A stretch of DNA of 64,000 nt from Flavobacterium gilvum (GTDB lineage Bacteria; Bacteroidota; Bacteroidia; Flavobacteriales; Flavobacteriaceae), in the NCBI RefSeq assembly GCF_001761465.1, contig NZ_CP017479.1:4338595-4402594 (forward strand). The letters run 5' to 3'. Shown here piece after piece: positions 9,485 to 18,210 of this stretch; position 1 is the stretch's first letter; each line of letters opens with the position of its first letter. The notes beneath the pieces were generated by a model. It was not told the origin of the DNA. It searched no databases and was given only the letters and a program-made list of their open reading frames with translations. Both the position numbers and the translations under genes were made by a program.

Positions 9485-9988
9485 TTAGAAATGCAATGCA
9501 AATCCTATATTCAATTGGAAAACATCATCATAAAAATCGTTGTTTAAAGAAATATTGTAACGAAGACCTGGCTCAAGAGAAATATTTTTTCCGATAAACC
9601 AAGCATATCCACCTTGCAATCCAAAATATGATGGATTTTCTCTAGCGTGCTCAATACTTGCTCCAGTGAAAGAAGCCTCTAAAGGAAATTTGTTTAGCAA
9701 ATAATATTTAGCTCCTAATTTATAAGAGAAAACAGTGTTACCAAAATCTCCGTAACCTAAACCTGCTTTAACAGCCAAATTATCAGCAACAAAGTAACCA
9801 CCTTCAGCTCCTATATTCCATTGAGTATCTCCATCAGAAGAAGATAATTGAAAACTGGTGTTACCAACTTGAGTAGCTCCAAAATTTGTGTTAGCTTCAA
9901 CTAACCATTTTCCTTTTTTTGTTTGTTCTTGTGCATTTGCAAAACCAAATGCTAAAACTGCAACCATTGATAAAATAATCTTTTTCAT
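9485..9988 (-). CDS. Small outer-membrane beta-barrel protein
   Basis: This 167-residue secreted protein has a clear signal peptide (MKKIILSMVAVLAFGFANAQ). The mature part consists of alternating hydrophobic strands with aromatic girdles (WNIGAEGGYFVADNLAVKAG, SYKLGAKYYLLNKFPLEASF) and ends in FQLNIGFALHF, a C-terminal strand ending in Phe typical of outer-membrane barrels. Size suggests an eight-stranded OmpX/OmpA-like barrel. The function is unknown and could be structural or adhesive. It is monocistronic, with its own promoter and terminator. The identification as a barrel is reliable, but no specific role can be given. Confidence 0.85.
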   Translation of the reverse strand: MKKIILSMVAVLAFGFANAQEQTKKGKWLVEANTNFGATQVGNTSFQLSSSDGDTQWNIGAEGGYFVADNLAVKAGLGYGDFGNTVFSYKLGAKYYLLNKFPLEASFTGASIEHARENPSYFGLQGGYAWFIGKNISLEPGLRYNISLNNDFYDDVFQLNIGFALHF

Positions 9989-10021
9989 TTTTTTTGATAA
10001 ATTAATTGGTTATTCGTGCGG

Positions 10022-10053
10022 CAAAACTATGGTATTAAACGCCAAAGAATCAA
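10022..10053 (-). promoter_or_regulatory. Promoter of the outer-membrane barrel gene
   Basis: On the minus strand TTG (10053-10051), a 21-base spacer and TAGTTTTG (10029-10022) fit the Bacteroidota promoter consensus. Transcription would start about 30 bases before the ATG at 9988. Confidence 0.5.
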
Positions 10054-10428
10054 GTTTTAATATAAAATAACTATTAAAAAAAGTTAAAAAATTTCATTTT
10101 AAAACATAACAACCTTATTAACAACAACTTATACATTACTAAGATTTTAAAAAAACAACTAAAATATTTAGTAATTTTTTTTTCTAAAACAATAAATTAT
10201 AAAAAAATTCTTAATTTTTTTAACTGTAAATCAAACACTTAAATCCTAATTCTAAAAAACAAATGGCGAATTTTTCGGCTTTATTTCTTTTAAAAAAAAT
10301 AATATCACATACTTTTATAAAAACTGAACTAATTATATAAAAGGGTTTCTTTATTTTTACAGGCATTGTAAAATAATCTGTTGAGATGTAAAATTGATCC
10401 CAGCAAACCTTAATAAACAAAACCATTT
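10054..10428. other. AT-rich intergenic region between the barrel gene and aroQ
   Basis: About 375 bases, very AT-rich with several A and T runs. I see no convincing gene or RNA. The short open frame on the minus strand here has random-looking composition. The region presumably holds the aroQ promoter. Confidence 0.5.
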
Positions 10429-10842
10429 ATGAAAATCTGTATTATCAACGGCCCAAATTTGAATCTTTTGGGAAAAAGAGAACCCGAAATTTATGGAAGT
10501 CAGACTTTTGAAGACTATTTTGAAATTTTGAAAAACAAATTCCCTCAACTGGAACTGACCTACTATCAAAGCAACATTGAAGGCGAATTGATAGGAAAAA
10601 TTCAGGAATACGGTTTTACTTATGATGGTATAATCCTCAATGCGGGAGCCTACACACACACCTCTATAGGAATTGGCGATGCCATCAAAGCAGTAACCAC
10701 ACCTGTGATAGAAGTTCATATTTCGAACACTTATGGCCGCGAAAGTTTCAGACATCAATCCTATATTTCTGGAAATGCAAAAGGAGTAATTTTGGGCTTT
10801 GGTCTGAAAAGTTACGATTTGGCCATACAATCCTTTATTTAA
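10429..10842 (+). CDS. aroQ: Type II 3-dehydroquinate dehydratase
   Basis: This enzyme catalyses the third step of the shikimate pathway, 3-dehydroquinate to 3-dehydroshikimate, in the cytoplasm as a dodecamer. The family signatures are present: NGPNLNLLGKREPEIYG at the N-terminus with the catalytic Tyr in the flexible lid, NAGAYTHTSIGIGDAI in the middle, and the EVHISN and RHQSYI segments carrying the active-site His. The length of 137 residues is slightly short of the usual 140-150 but nothing essential is missing. It is monocistronic, and a bidirectional hairpin separates it from the convergent CDF transporter gene. Confidence 0.95.
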   Translation: MKICIINGPNLNLLGKREPEIYGSQTFEDYFEILKNKFPQLELTYYQSNIEGELIGKIQEYGFTYDGIILNAGAYTHTSIGIGDAIKAVTTPVIEVHISNTYGRESFRHQSYISGNAKGVILGFGLKSYDLAIQSFI

Positions 10843-10851
10843 TACTTTACA

Positions 10852-10886
10852 AAAAAACCAATACTTAAAATTGTATTGGTTTTTTC
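10852..10886. terminator. Bidirectional terminator between aroQ and the CDF transporter
   Basis: AAAAAACCAATAC (10853-10865) and GTATTGGTTTTTT (10873-10885) form a perfect stem with A and T tails on both sides, so it can stop transcription from either convergent gene. Confidence 0.85.
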
Positions 10887-10893
10887 ATTTTTA

Positions 10894-11760
10894 CTAATCC
10901 GGTTCAATATGAATCAATACATGACCCAATTCCGGTATTTTCTCCCGAAGTGTATCTTTCAGCAAATGTGACAAATCGTGCCCTTCTTTTACCGTAATAT
11001 CCCCATTTACACGAGCATGAAGATCAACGTGGTATTTCATTCCCGCTTTACGGATAAAACATTTTTCAGTGTCGATAATACCTTCCACTTGGTGAGAAAC
11101 CTCTCTGATTTCTTCGACTAAGTCGTCATAAAGATGCTCGTCCATAATTTCGCCAAGTGCCGGCCTAAAAATCAAATAACTATTATAGATTATAAACAAT
11201 GCGGCAAACAATGCGGCCCAATCATCGGCAGCTTCATAGCCTTTGCCTAAAAACAATGCCGTCGAAATCCCGATAAATGCGGCAACCGAAGTTATGGCGT
11301 CACTTCTATGATGCCAGGCATCTGCTTTGAGAGAAGAACTATTAGTCTCTTTGCTTCTTTTCATCACCAATCGAAACGAATACTCTTTCCATAGAATAAT
11401 GGCACCGAGAACATAAAGCGTCCAAGATTTTGGCAATTCGTGTGGAGTCTGAATATTTGTAATACTTTCGTAACCAATAACTGTAGCCGACGTTATTAAA
11501 AAACCAACCACCAAAAAAGTAATTAATGGCTCGGCTCTCCCATGTCCATAAGGATGATTATCGTCTGCAGGTTTACTGGAATATTTTATACCAAACAATA
11601 CCAAAAACGAAGCAAAGATATCTGTTGTAGATTCTATCGCATCGGCAATTAGGGCATAAGAATTTCCAAAAAAACCAGCCGCCCCTTTTATAAGAGCCAA
11701 GGAAGTATTCCCAATGATACTGAAATAAGTTGCCTTAATGGCTTTTTGTTCATTAGACAT
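10894..11760 (-). CDS. Cation diffusion facilitator (CDF) family transporter
   Basis: This inner-membrane protein of 288 residues exports divalent metal ions (Zn, Fe, Co or Mn type) in exchange for protons. About six transmembrane helices occupy residues 10-205. Metal-site signatures are visible: ADAIESTTDIFASF in helix 2 and DAWHHRSDAITS in helix 5, corresponding to the HxxxD/DxxxD pair of CDF proteins. The C-terminal cytoplasmic metallochaperone-like domain (about 210-288) includes the KYHVDLHARVNGD and VLIHIEPD strands. Metal specificity cannot be set from sequence alone. It is separated from murA by a terminator. Confidence 0.92.
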   Translation of the reverse strand: MSNEQKAIKATYFSIIGNTSLALIKGAAGFFGNSYALIADAIESTTDIFASFLVLFGIKYSSKPADDNHPYGHGRAEPLITFLVVGFLITSATVIGYESITNIQTPHELPKSWTLYVLGAIILWKEYSFRLVMKRSKETNSSSLKADAWHHRSDAITSVAAFIGISTALFLGKGYEAADDWAALFAALFIIYNSYLIFRPALGEIMDEHLYDDLVEEIREVSHQVEGIIDTEKCFIRKAGMKYHVDLHARVNGDITVKEGHDLSHLLKDTLREKIPELGHVLIHIEPD

Positions 11761-11783
11761 TTTTTTGCCTTTTTTGTATTAAA

Positions 11784-11839
11784 AAAATCGCTTAAACAAA
11801 TTTAATTTTCTCGTGAAAATAATTTCTTTAAGCGATTTT
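11784..11839 (-). terminator. Terminator of the DUF493-DUF4290-murA operon
   Basis: Inverted repeat AAAATCGCTTAAA (11784-11796) and TTTAAGCGATTTT (11827-11839) with a 30-base loop. Read on the minus strand it ends in a T run just after the murA stop codon. Confidence 0.65.
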
Positions 11840-11859
11840 GAAAATTATTGTATTGATTT

Positions 11860-13176
11860 TTATTGTTTTTCTCGAACTATTTTGGCCCCTATCGCTCTTA
11901 GACGTTCGTCAATGCGTTCGTAACCACGATCAATTTGCTCAATGTTTTGTATTGTACTGGTTCCTTTGGCAGAAAGTGCAGCAATCAACAAAGAGATTCC
12001 CGCACGAATATCTGGAGAAGACATTGTTGTTGCTTTTAGGATTGATTTAAAATCATGTCCGATAACCACTGCTCTATGCGGATCGCACAACATGATTTTC
12101 GCCCCCATATCAATTAGTTTATCTGTAAAGAATAAACGGCTTTCAAACATTTTTTGATGAATCAAAACATCTCCTTTAGCCTGTGTGGCAACTACCAATA
12201 CGATGCTCAACAAATCGGGTGTAAATCCTGGCCAAGGCGCATCGGCAATTGTAAGGATTGAACCATCAATATCTGTTTTTACTTCGTAGCCATCTTTATG
12301 TTCTGGGATAAAAATATCATCTCCTCTTTTTTCTAAAGTAATCCCCAATTTTCTGAATACACTTGGAATCACCCCCAAATTTTCCCAGCTTACATCTTTA
12401 ATTGTGATTTCGCTTCTTGTCATAGCCGCAAGACCAATCCAAGAACCGATTTCAATCATGTCTGGCAAAATTCTATGTGTACAGCCACCAAGTTTTTCAA
12501 CTCCTTCGATGGTTAATAAATTAGAACCAACTCCTGTAATTTTGGCTCCCATAGAATTCAACATTTTGCAAAGCTGTTGCAAATAAGGCTCGCAAGCCGC
12601 ATTGTAAATAGTTGTTGTCCCTTTGGCCAAAACTGCTGCCATTACAATATTGGCAGTTCCTGTTACCGAAGCTTCGTCCAGTAACATATAATTTCCAGTA
12701 AGTCCATCAGGAGCTTCTACTCCATAAAAATGGTCTTCTCTGTTGTATCTGAATTTTGCTCCTAAATTGATGAACCCTTCAAAATGAGTATCCAATCTAC
12801 GGCGTCCAATTTTGTCTCCACCTGGTTTTGGAATATATCCTTTCCCGAAACGTGCCAAAAGCGGTCCAACAATCATAATAGAACCACGAAGAGAACCTCC
12901 TTCTTTCTTGAAAGCTTCTGTTTCCAAGTATCCAACATTTACCTCATCTGATTGAAAAGTATAAGAACCTGGGCCTAATTTTTCAATTTTAACGCCCAAA
13001 TTCCCCAAAAGTTTTATCAATTTATTGATATCGATAATATCCGGGATATTGTTGATTGTTATTTTTTCCGGAGTTAAAAGTACTGCACACAAAATTTGTA
13101 ATGCTTCGTTTTTTGCTCCTTGAGGTATTACTTCTCCTTTTAGACGAACGCCTCCTTCTATTTTGAAAACTTCCAT
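11860..13176 (-). CDS. murA: UDP-N-acetylglucosamine 1-carboxyvinyltransferase MurA
   Basis: This enzyme transfers enolpyruvate from PEP to UDP-GlcNAc, the first committed step of peptidoglycan synthesis. It is 438 residues and covers the whole EPSP-synthase-like two-domain fold. Seen in sequence: GAKNEAL at residues 20-26 (PEP/UDP-GlcNAc binding) and the active-site loop PGGDKIGRRRLDTH. In Escherichia coli MurA the equivalent of Asp121 is Cys115, the residue alkylated by fosfomycin. The Cys-to-Asp form is known to stay active and to resist the drug in other bacteria. It is the last gene of an operon with the DUF493 and DUF4290 genes. This is the only murA in the window. Confidence 0.96.
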   Translation of the reverse strand: MEVFKIEGGVRLKGEVIPQGAKNEALQILCAVLLTPEKITINNIPDIIDINKLIKLLGNLGVKIEKLGPGSYTFQSDEVNVGYLETEAFKKEGGSLRGSIMIVGPLLARFGKGYIPKPGGDKIGRRRLDTHFEGFINLGAKFRYNREDHFYGVEAPDGLTGNYMLLDEASVTGTANIVMAAVLAKGTTTIYNAACEPYLQQLCKMLNSMGAKITGVGSNLLTIEGVEKLGGCTHRILPDMIEIGSWIGLAAMTRSEITIKDVSWENLGVIPSVFRKLGITLEKRGDDIFIPEHKDGYEVKTDIDGSILTIADAPWPGFTPDLLSIVLVVATQAKGDVLIHQKMFESRLFFTDKLIDMGAKIMLCDPHRAVVIGHDFKSILKATTMSSPDIRAGISLLIAALSAKGTSTIQNIEQIDRGYERIDERLRAIGAKIVREKQ

Positions 13177-13219
13177 TTATTTATTTTTAGGTTCTAAGTT
13201 TCTAAGACTCTTAGTCTCT

Positions 13220-13927
13220 TTATTTTTTTTGAAACAGTTTTGGTTTTCCCGTTTTGTTTTTATTGTTGTTTTGATTTTTTTGCTGTCCTGCAGGGCCTAT
13301 TTTATTGGAAACCCTTTTATTGGTTCTTAGTAAATCAGTCGTGTTTAACAACTCCTCTGAACTTTGCAATAAATTAAGTTTCCCGTCAGACAATTCATAA
13401 AGATGTTCGAAAATTACTTCGTCTTTTACGGTATCTTTATTCCAACTCAAATAGGATTTTTTCATGTGATTGGCAATTACTTTTACCAATGCACTTTTCA
13501 TTTCTCCTTCTTCCCATTTGTTAGCTACGTCAATCATATATTTGATATTATTCCCGTAGTATCTGTATTTTGGGTAATTTTGAGGGTATTTTAATACATC
13601 TGGTTTCAGCTGCAATACTTCTCTTGAGGGAATAGGATAAGGGGAATCGGCGATTAATTTAAAATCGGACATAATGAATAGCTGATCCCAAAGCTTATGC
13701 TGAAAATCGGGTACGTCACGCAGGTGCGGATTCAGGCTTCCCATAACCTGAATGATGTATTTTGCCGCTTTGTTGCGTTCTGCATCATCTTCAATTGAGG
13801 TAGCTTGCTCGATCAATTTTTGCAAATGACGACCATACTCTGGAATGATTAATGGTTTTCTTTCGGAATTGTATTCCAAGTTGAAAACTACATCATTCGC
13901 ATTTTCTTTTTTATATTTTTCGATCAT
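13220..13927 (-). CDS. DUF4290 domain-containing protein
   Basis: This 235-residue cytoplasmic protein is conserved in Bacteroidota and assigned by its overall sequence to DUF4290 (YNSERKPLIIPEYGRHLQKLI, then NPHLRDVPDFQHKLWDQLFI). No catalytic motif is apparent. The middle is helical and the last 35 residues are a basic, Asn/Lys-rich disordered tail (QKNQNNNKNKTGKPK), which could touch nucleic acid or ribosomes. It lies between the DUF493 gene (2-bp gap) and murA (43-bp gap) on one transcript. The function is unknown. Confidence 0.85.
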   Translation of the reverse strand: MIEKYKKENANDVVFNLEYNSERKPLIIPEYGRHLQKLIEQATSIEDDAERNKAAKYIIQVMGSLNPHLRDVPDFQHKLWDQLFIMSDFKLIADSPYPIPSREVLQLKPDVLKYPQNYPKYRYYGNNIKYMIDVANKWEEGEMKSALVKVIANHMKKSYLSWNKDTVKDEVIFEHLYELSDGKLNLLQSSEELLNTTDLLRTNKRVSNKIGPAGQQKNQNNNKNKTGKPKLFQKK

Positions 13928-13929
13928 AA

Positions 13930-14226
13930 TTATAAGGAAACTATACCTTCTATTGTGGATAATTCTTGGTACTTATCTATTATTTCCTGTGAATCTTTGA
14001 CAGTTACATCAACTGAAACACTAGTGAATTTTCCTGTTTTGGATTTTGTCGTTTTGATTACGGCTCCCATACAATTGAAGGCATCTTCTACTTTTTGGAT
14101 GTTTTCTTCGGTTGTGGGAACTATAAATTTAAACAAATATTCTGCAGGCCAGGAATTGCTTTTATCCAACTCAACTTTTAGTCTTTCATAAAACTCTGCA
14201 GTCTTTTTCTCTTTATCGTTGTCCAT
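13930..14226 (-). CDS. DUF493 (YbeD-like) family protein
   Basis: This 98-residue protein has the ferredoxin-like, ACT-like fold expected for DUF493/YbeD: a charged N-terminal helix (KKTAEFYERLKVELDK), then WPAEYLFKFIVPT, EENIQKVEDAFN and a final KFTSVSVDVTVKDSQEIID strand-helix. Family members are thought to be small allosteric or regulatory proteins. The biochemical role is not established. It is the first gene of the operon leading to DUF4290 and MurA. A TATATTTG -7-like box lies about 20 bases upstream (14254-14247, minus strand), without a clear -33 element. Confidence 0.85.
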   Translation of the reverse strand: MDNDKEKKTAEFYERLKVELDKSNSWPAEYLFKFIVPTTEENIQKVEDAFNCMGAVIKTTKSKTGKFTSVSVDVTVKDSQEIIDKYQELSTIEGIVSL

Positions 14227-14257
14227 TCTTAAATTAAAAATAAAGGCAAATATACGT

Positions 14258-14290
14258 TTTAGATTTTAGATTTTAGATTTTAGATTTAGG
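14258..14290. repeat. Short tandem repeat TTTTAGA
   Basis: Several consecutive units of TTTTAGA or GATTTTA lie between the divergent DUF493 and ATPase genes. Such microsatellites recur at about 57668-57705 upstream of hisS. Slippage here could alter promoter spacing. Confidence 0.6.
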
Positions 14291-14410
14291 AATTATGCTT
14301 CAAATGCTTTATCACTGACAATTTTCTTTATTTGATACTGTTTTTTCAATCAAAATAATATTTCCAAAAAAGCACAATGACTGCTCTTTAACCCTGATGG
14401 GAGCGGCATC

Positions 14411-14464
14411 TTTTTTATTTTATCTGGTCAGGGTTCCAAAACCCTGACCAGATAAAATAAAAAA
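14411..14464. repeat. Perfect 25-bp palindrome in a divergent intergenic region
   Basis: Left arm 14411-14435 and right arm 14440-14464 are exact complements with a 4-base loop. The core is CTGGTCAGGGTT. The flanks are T- and A-rich, so it resembles a bidirectional terminator. It lies between two divergent genes, where a terminator is not needed, so it may instead insulate them or be a mobile palindromic repeat. Confidence 0.8.
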
Positions 14465-14600
14465 AATATAGCGGACAGCAGGAACCCATAATTCCTGAAA
14501 ATGCCCCATGATTCGTTCCTCAATTTTAACATAATCTATAACTGATTTCCCTTTTTAATTCCCAATAAGTTTGAGTATTTTTGCCGCTTAATTACAAAAA

Positions 14601-15134
14601 GTGCAGAAAGAAATTATTGTCATCATTGGCGGGCCGGGTACAGGGAAAAGTTCTATCATAAAAGGGTTAGAGACAAAAGGCTATTGCTGTTATCCCGAAA
14701 TTTCGCGTGAAGTTATACTTGAGGCTCAAAAAAGAGGTATCGAACAATTGTTCCTTGAAGATCCTTTATTGTTCAGCCAAATGTTGCTTGATGGTAGAAT
14801 AAACCAATTTAAGAATGCTGAAAAAGAGCCTCACAAATTGGTTTTTATTGACCGTGGCATTCCGGATGTCGTTGCTTATCTGGACTTTATTGGTGATGAT
14901 TCTCCTGAACATTTTGACAATGCCTGCCGTGAAAATGTGTATGACAAAATTTTCATTCTTCCGCCTTGGGAGGACATTTACGAAAGCGACAGCGAGCGTT
15001 ATGAAAATTTTGAACAGTCAAAAACTATTTACAAACATCTCAAGCAAACCTACACCAATTATGGCTATAATTTAATTGAAGTGCCAAAAGATAGTGTAGA
15101 TAACAGAATTCTTTATATATTAGATAAAATTTAG
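14601..15134 (+). CDS. AAA/P-loop nucleotide-binding protein (predicted ATPase or nucleotide kinase)
   Basis: This 177-residue P-loop protein starts at GTG. The Walker A motif GGPGTGKSS lies at about residues 9-17. A Walker B-like strand LVFIDRGIPDVVAYLDF lies near residue 80 with DRG in the position typical of the AAA_28/thymidylate-kinase-like group. The lid region has LPPWEDIYESDSERYENFEQ, a pattern seen in the NadR kinase-like/AAA_28 family. These proteins phosphorylate small metabolites or nucleosides in some cases, but the substrate here is unknown. It lies 52 bp ahead of recQ on the same strand. Confidence 0.8.
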   Translation: MQKEIIVIIGGPGTGKSSIIKGLETKGYCCYPEISREVILEAQKRGIEQLFLEDPLLFSQMLLDGRINQFKNAEKEPHKLVFIDRGIPDVVAYLDFIGDDSPEHFDNACRENVYDKIFILPPWEDIYESDSERYENFEQSKTIYKHLKQTYTNYGYNLIEVPKDSVDNRILYILDKI

Positions 15135-15186
15135 CAATTTATTGTATTTCAGTGCGATAAAATATTAGAAATCTAAACCGGAAATA

Positions 15187-17082
15187 ATGTCTGAAGCATT
15201 AGCAATTCTTCAAAAGTATTGGCAACATTACTCCTTCAGATCACTACAAAAAGAAATAATCGATTCGGTTTTGAGTGGTGAAGACACCTTTGCCTTAATG
15301 CCAACAGGCGGAGGAAAATCCATTTGTTTCCAAGTTCCAGCCATGATGAACGAGGGAATCTGCTTGGTGATTTCGCCACTGGTTGCCTTAATGAAAGACC
15401 AAGTTGCCAATTTACAAAACCGTGGCATCAAAGCTATTGCATTAACCGGCGGTATACGATCTGAAGAGATGATTGACTTGTTGGACAATTGTCAATTTGG
15501 AAATTATAAATTTTTGTATCTGTCTCCTGAACGTCTGCAATCGGATTGGATTTTGGAACGAATAAAAAATCTCCCAATAAACTTAATAACTATAGACGAA
15601 GCGCATTGTGTTTCGCAATGGGGACATGATTTTCGTCCGGCTTATTTGAAGATTTCGGCTCTGAAAACCTATTTCCCGAAGGTTCCCTTTTTGGCCTTGA
15701 CGGCTACTGCCACTCCAAGGGTAAAAGAGGATATTATCAAAGAACTTGGTATGCACAATCCGCAACAGTTTGAAAAATCTTTTGCCCGAAAGAATATTGC
15801 CTATATGGTTTTTGAAGTGGAAGACAAACTTTTTAGGATACAACAAATTCTTAAAAAAAATCCACAGCCTTCGATTATCTATGTTCGAAACAGAAAATCG
15901 TGTCTGGATCTATCGACCCAATTGAAAAGCTTGGGATTTAATGCCACTTTTTATCATGGCGGACTTAGCTCACGAGAAAAAGAGCAAAATATGCAGCTCT
16001 GGATGGAGGAAAAAGCACAGGTTATTGTTGCCACAAATGCTTTTGGGATGGGAATTGACAAACCCAATGTAAAAACAGTTATCCACATTCAATTACCCGA
16101 AAACATAGAGAATTATTATCAGGAAGCAGGACGTGCGGGAAGAAACGGTGATAAGGCATATGCCATTTTGCTGACTAGCCCATCTGATGTAATTCAAACC
16201 GAAAATCAATTCATAAACGTTTTGCCAGACAAAGCTTTTTTGAATACGATGTATGTAAAACTCTGCAATTATTTTCAGATAGCTTACGGCGAAGGAATAA
16301 ACGAGGAATTCACTTTTAACCTGCATCATTTTTGTTTGAAATATGGATTTCCTGACCTTAAAACTTTCAATGCTATTCGGTTTTTGGACGGGCAGGGCGT
16401 TTTGACTTTGTCTCAGGAATTTTCAGAAAAAATTACACTTCAGTTTTTAATTCCATCCAAAGAAGTCATTCGATATACAAGTCTAAATCCCAACGACGAA
16501 GAAATTATTCTGACCATTCTTAGAACCTATCCCGGAATTTACGACATGCAGACTGCTTTCAATTTAACAATGATTGCAAAAAAATCTCATCACTCTGAGT
16601 CCGAAATCCTGGCGGTATTACATAAACTGAAAGAAAAAGACATTATAGAATATCATTCCAAAAACAATGACGCGACTTTAATTTTTAATGAAATTCGGGA
16701 AGACGAAAGGACTATAAATAAAGTTTCTAAATATCTCGCAAGGCAAAATGAACTCAAAAAAGATCAATTGCAATCGGTTCTTAATTATATAAAGGAAAAA
16801 AAAAACTGCAAAAGCAAAATGATTTTAGATTATTTTGGAGAAAAAGCAGAAACCGATTGTGGCATTTGTTCTTATTGCATAACCCAAAACAAACCTAAAA
16901 AAGATCATAATGTTCTTTCTAAAAAAATCATGGATTTGCTAAAAAATGAAGATTTAAATTCAAGAGAAATCCAAGACAAGACAAAAAGTACCGCCGACGA
17001 TGTTATCTTTGTACTGCAACAATTATTGGAAGATGAACTTTTAATAATTCAGAAAAACAATAAATACACTTTAAAAACCTAA
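15187..17082 (+). CDS. recQ: RecQ-family ATP-dependent DNA helicase
   Basis: This is a 3'-5' DNA helicase for recombination and repair, 631 residues. Helicase motifs in order: FRSLQKEII (motif 0), MPTGGGKSICFQ (Walker A, about residue 39), IDEAHCVSQWGHDFRP (DEAH), LTATATP, the VATNAFGMGIDKP region and QEAGRAGRNG (motif VI). The C-terminal RQC zinc site is present as DYFGEKAETDCGICSYC, with only part of the usual four-Cys cluster closely spaced. No HRDC domain is evident. Flavobacteria carry several RecQ paralogues, and this one is of the shorter type. Its stop overlaps the fmt start (TAATG), indicating translational coupling. Confidence 0.92.
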   Translation: MSEALAILQKYWQHYSFRSLQKEIIDSVLSGEDTFALMPTGGGKSICFQVPAMMNEGICLVISPLVALMKDQVANLQNRGIKAIALTGGIRSEEMIDLLDNCQFGNYKFLYLSPERLQSDWILERIKNLPINLITIDEAHCVSQWGHDFRPAYLKISALKTYFPKVPFLALTATATPRVKEDIIKELGMHNPQQFEKSFARKNIAYMVFEVEDKLFRIQQILKKNPQPSIIYVRNRKSCLDLSTQLKSLGFNATFYHGGLSSREKEQNMQLWMEEKAQVIVATNAFGMGIDKPNVKTVIHIQLPENIENYYQEAGRAGRNGDKAYAILLTSPSDVIQTENQFINVLPDKAFLNTMYVKLCNYFQIAYGEGINEEFTFNLHHFCLKYGFPDLKTFNAIRFLDGQGVLTLSQEFSEKITLQFLIPSKEVIRYTSLNPNDEEIILTILRTYPGIYDMQTAFNLTMIAKKSHHSESEILAVLHKLKEKDIIEYHSKNNDATLIFNEIREDERTINKVSKYLARQNELKKDQLQSVLNYIKEKKNCKSKMILDYFGEKAETDCGICSYCITQNKPKKDHNVLSKKIMDLLKNEDLNSREIQDKTKSTADDVIFVLQQLLEDELLIIQKNNKYTLKT

Positions 17083-18029
17083 TGGAAAAATTACGAATTG
17101 TATTTATGGGAACTCCTGAATTTGCCGTTGGCATTCTGGATACCATAATCAAAAACAACTATGAAGTAGCAGGTGTAATTACCGCCGCTGACAAACCGGC
17201 CGGCCGAGGTCAGAAACTGAAATATTCAGCAGTTAAGGAATATGCTTTAGAAAATAATTTAAAACTATTGCAACCTACAAATTTAAAAGATGAGAGTTTT
17301 CTCGAAGAATTAAAATCATTAAATGCTAATCTTCAAATCGTGGTTGCTTTTAGAATGTTACCAAAAGTAGTTTGGGAAATGCCTTCATTGGGAACATTCA
17401 ATCTTCACGCTTCGCTTCTTCCTAATTATAGAGGAGCAGCTCCCATTAACTGGGCAATCATCAACGGAGAAACAAAAACAGGTGTAACCACTTTTTTTAT
17501 CGATGACAAAATAGATACAGGAGCAATGATTTTGAGCGCTGAAACCGACATAGAACCAAATGAAAATGCCGGGCAATTACACGACAGGTTAATGCTCTTA
17601 GGGTGTGATACGGTAATAGACACTTTGAAAACGATTGAAAGCGGAAATGTAACAACATCCATCCAAAGTGACCCTTTGGATATCAAAACTGCATATAAAC
17701 TGAACAAGGAAAATTGCAAAATTGATTGGTCAAAATCAATTACTGAAATTCACAATTTGATTCGGGGACTGAGCCCTTACCCTGCTGCTTGGTGTTTTTT
17801 TAGTGATAAAGACGAAGAATTAAACATAAAAATCTATGAAGCAAAGGCTATTTTAGAAAAACACACCTATCCAACAGGAAGTTTATTTTGTACCAAAAAA
17901 GAAATAAAAATTGCAGTTACCGAAGGTTACATTCAAATACTGTCTCTTCAATTTCCGGGGAAAAAGAAAATGACTGCTGCAGAAATATCAAATGGCGCTA
18001 CTTTTTCGGAGAAAGCGAAGGTTTATTAA
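17082..18029 (+). CDS. fmt: Methionyl-tRNA formyltransferase
   Basis: This enzyme formylates initiator Met-tRNA using 10-formyltetrahydrofolate. It is 315 residues, the typical length. The formyltransferase domain (about 1-190) carries the signature HASLLPNYRGAAPINWAIING with the catalytic Asn/His/Asp set, and FMGTPEFAVGILD at the N-terminus. The C-terminal OB-like domain (about 205-310) binds tRNA (LIRGLSPYPAAWC). The ATG overlaps the recQ stop codon by one base. No def gene is adjacent, although def and fmt are often paired in other bacteria. Confidence 0.96.
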   Translation: MEKLRIVFMGTPEFAVGILDTIIKNNYEVAGVITAADKPAGRGQKLKYSAVKEYALENNLKLLQPTNLKDESFLEELKSLNANLQIVVAFRMLPKVVWEMPSLGTFNLHASLLPNYRGAAPINWAIINGETKTGVTTFFIDDKIDTGAMILSAETDIEPNENAGQLHDRLMLLGCDTVIDTLKTIESGNVTTSIQSDPLDIKTAYKLNKENCKIDWSKSITEIHNLIRGLSPYPAAWCFFSDKDEELNIKIYEAKAILEKHTYPTGSLFCTKKEIKIAVTEGYIQILSLQFPGKKKMTAAEISNGATFSEKAKVY

Positions 18030-18136
18030 CATCAATAAAAATAGGCTTTTAGGAGGTGTTTTCTCAGAATTTTAGCCTACTTTATGAACAAAGAATGTAA
18101 GTTATCAACAAAATGGACTAAAAAAGAGCAAAACAC

Positions 18137-18166
18137 TTGCAAAGACCGTATTTCCTATTAATTTTG
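18137..18166 (+). promoter_or_regulatory. Promoter of the HU gene
   Basis: TTG at 18137-18139, a 19-base spacer and TAATTTTG at 18159-18166 match the Bacteroidota consensus exactly in the -7 box. Transcription would start near 18173, about 38 bases before the ATG. Confidence 0.65.
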
Positions 18167-18210
18167 TTATAATTAACAATTATTTTAACCAACATTAACA
18201 TCAAATTATT

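Noticed and set aside
10220..10426. A 68-codon minus-strand open frame in the gap before aroQ
   Set aside because: Composition looks random (Phe-, Ile-, Cys-rich from AT-rich DNA), and it runs up to the aroQ start without a promoter.
10357..10830. A 157-codon minus-strand open frame over aroQ
   Set aside because: It is the mirror of the well-supported aroQ gene, with no family features.
14258..14290. Tandem TTTTAGA units considered as a CRISPR-like array
   Set aside because: The units are 7 bases long with no spacers. No CRISPR array or cas gene is present in the window.
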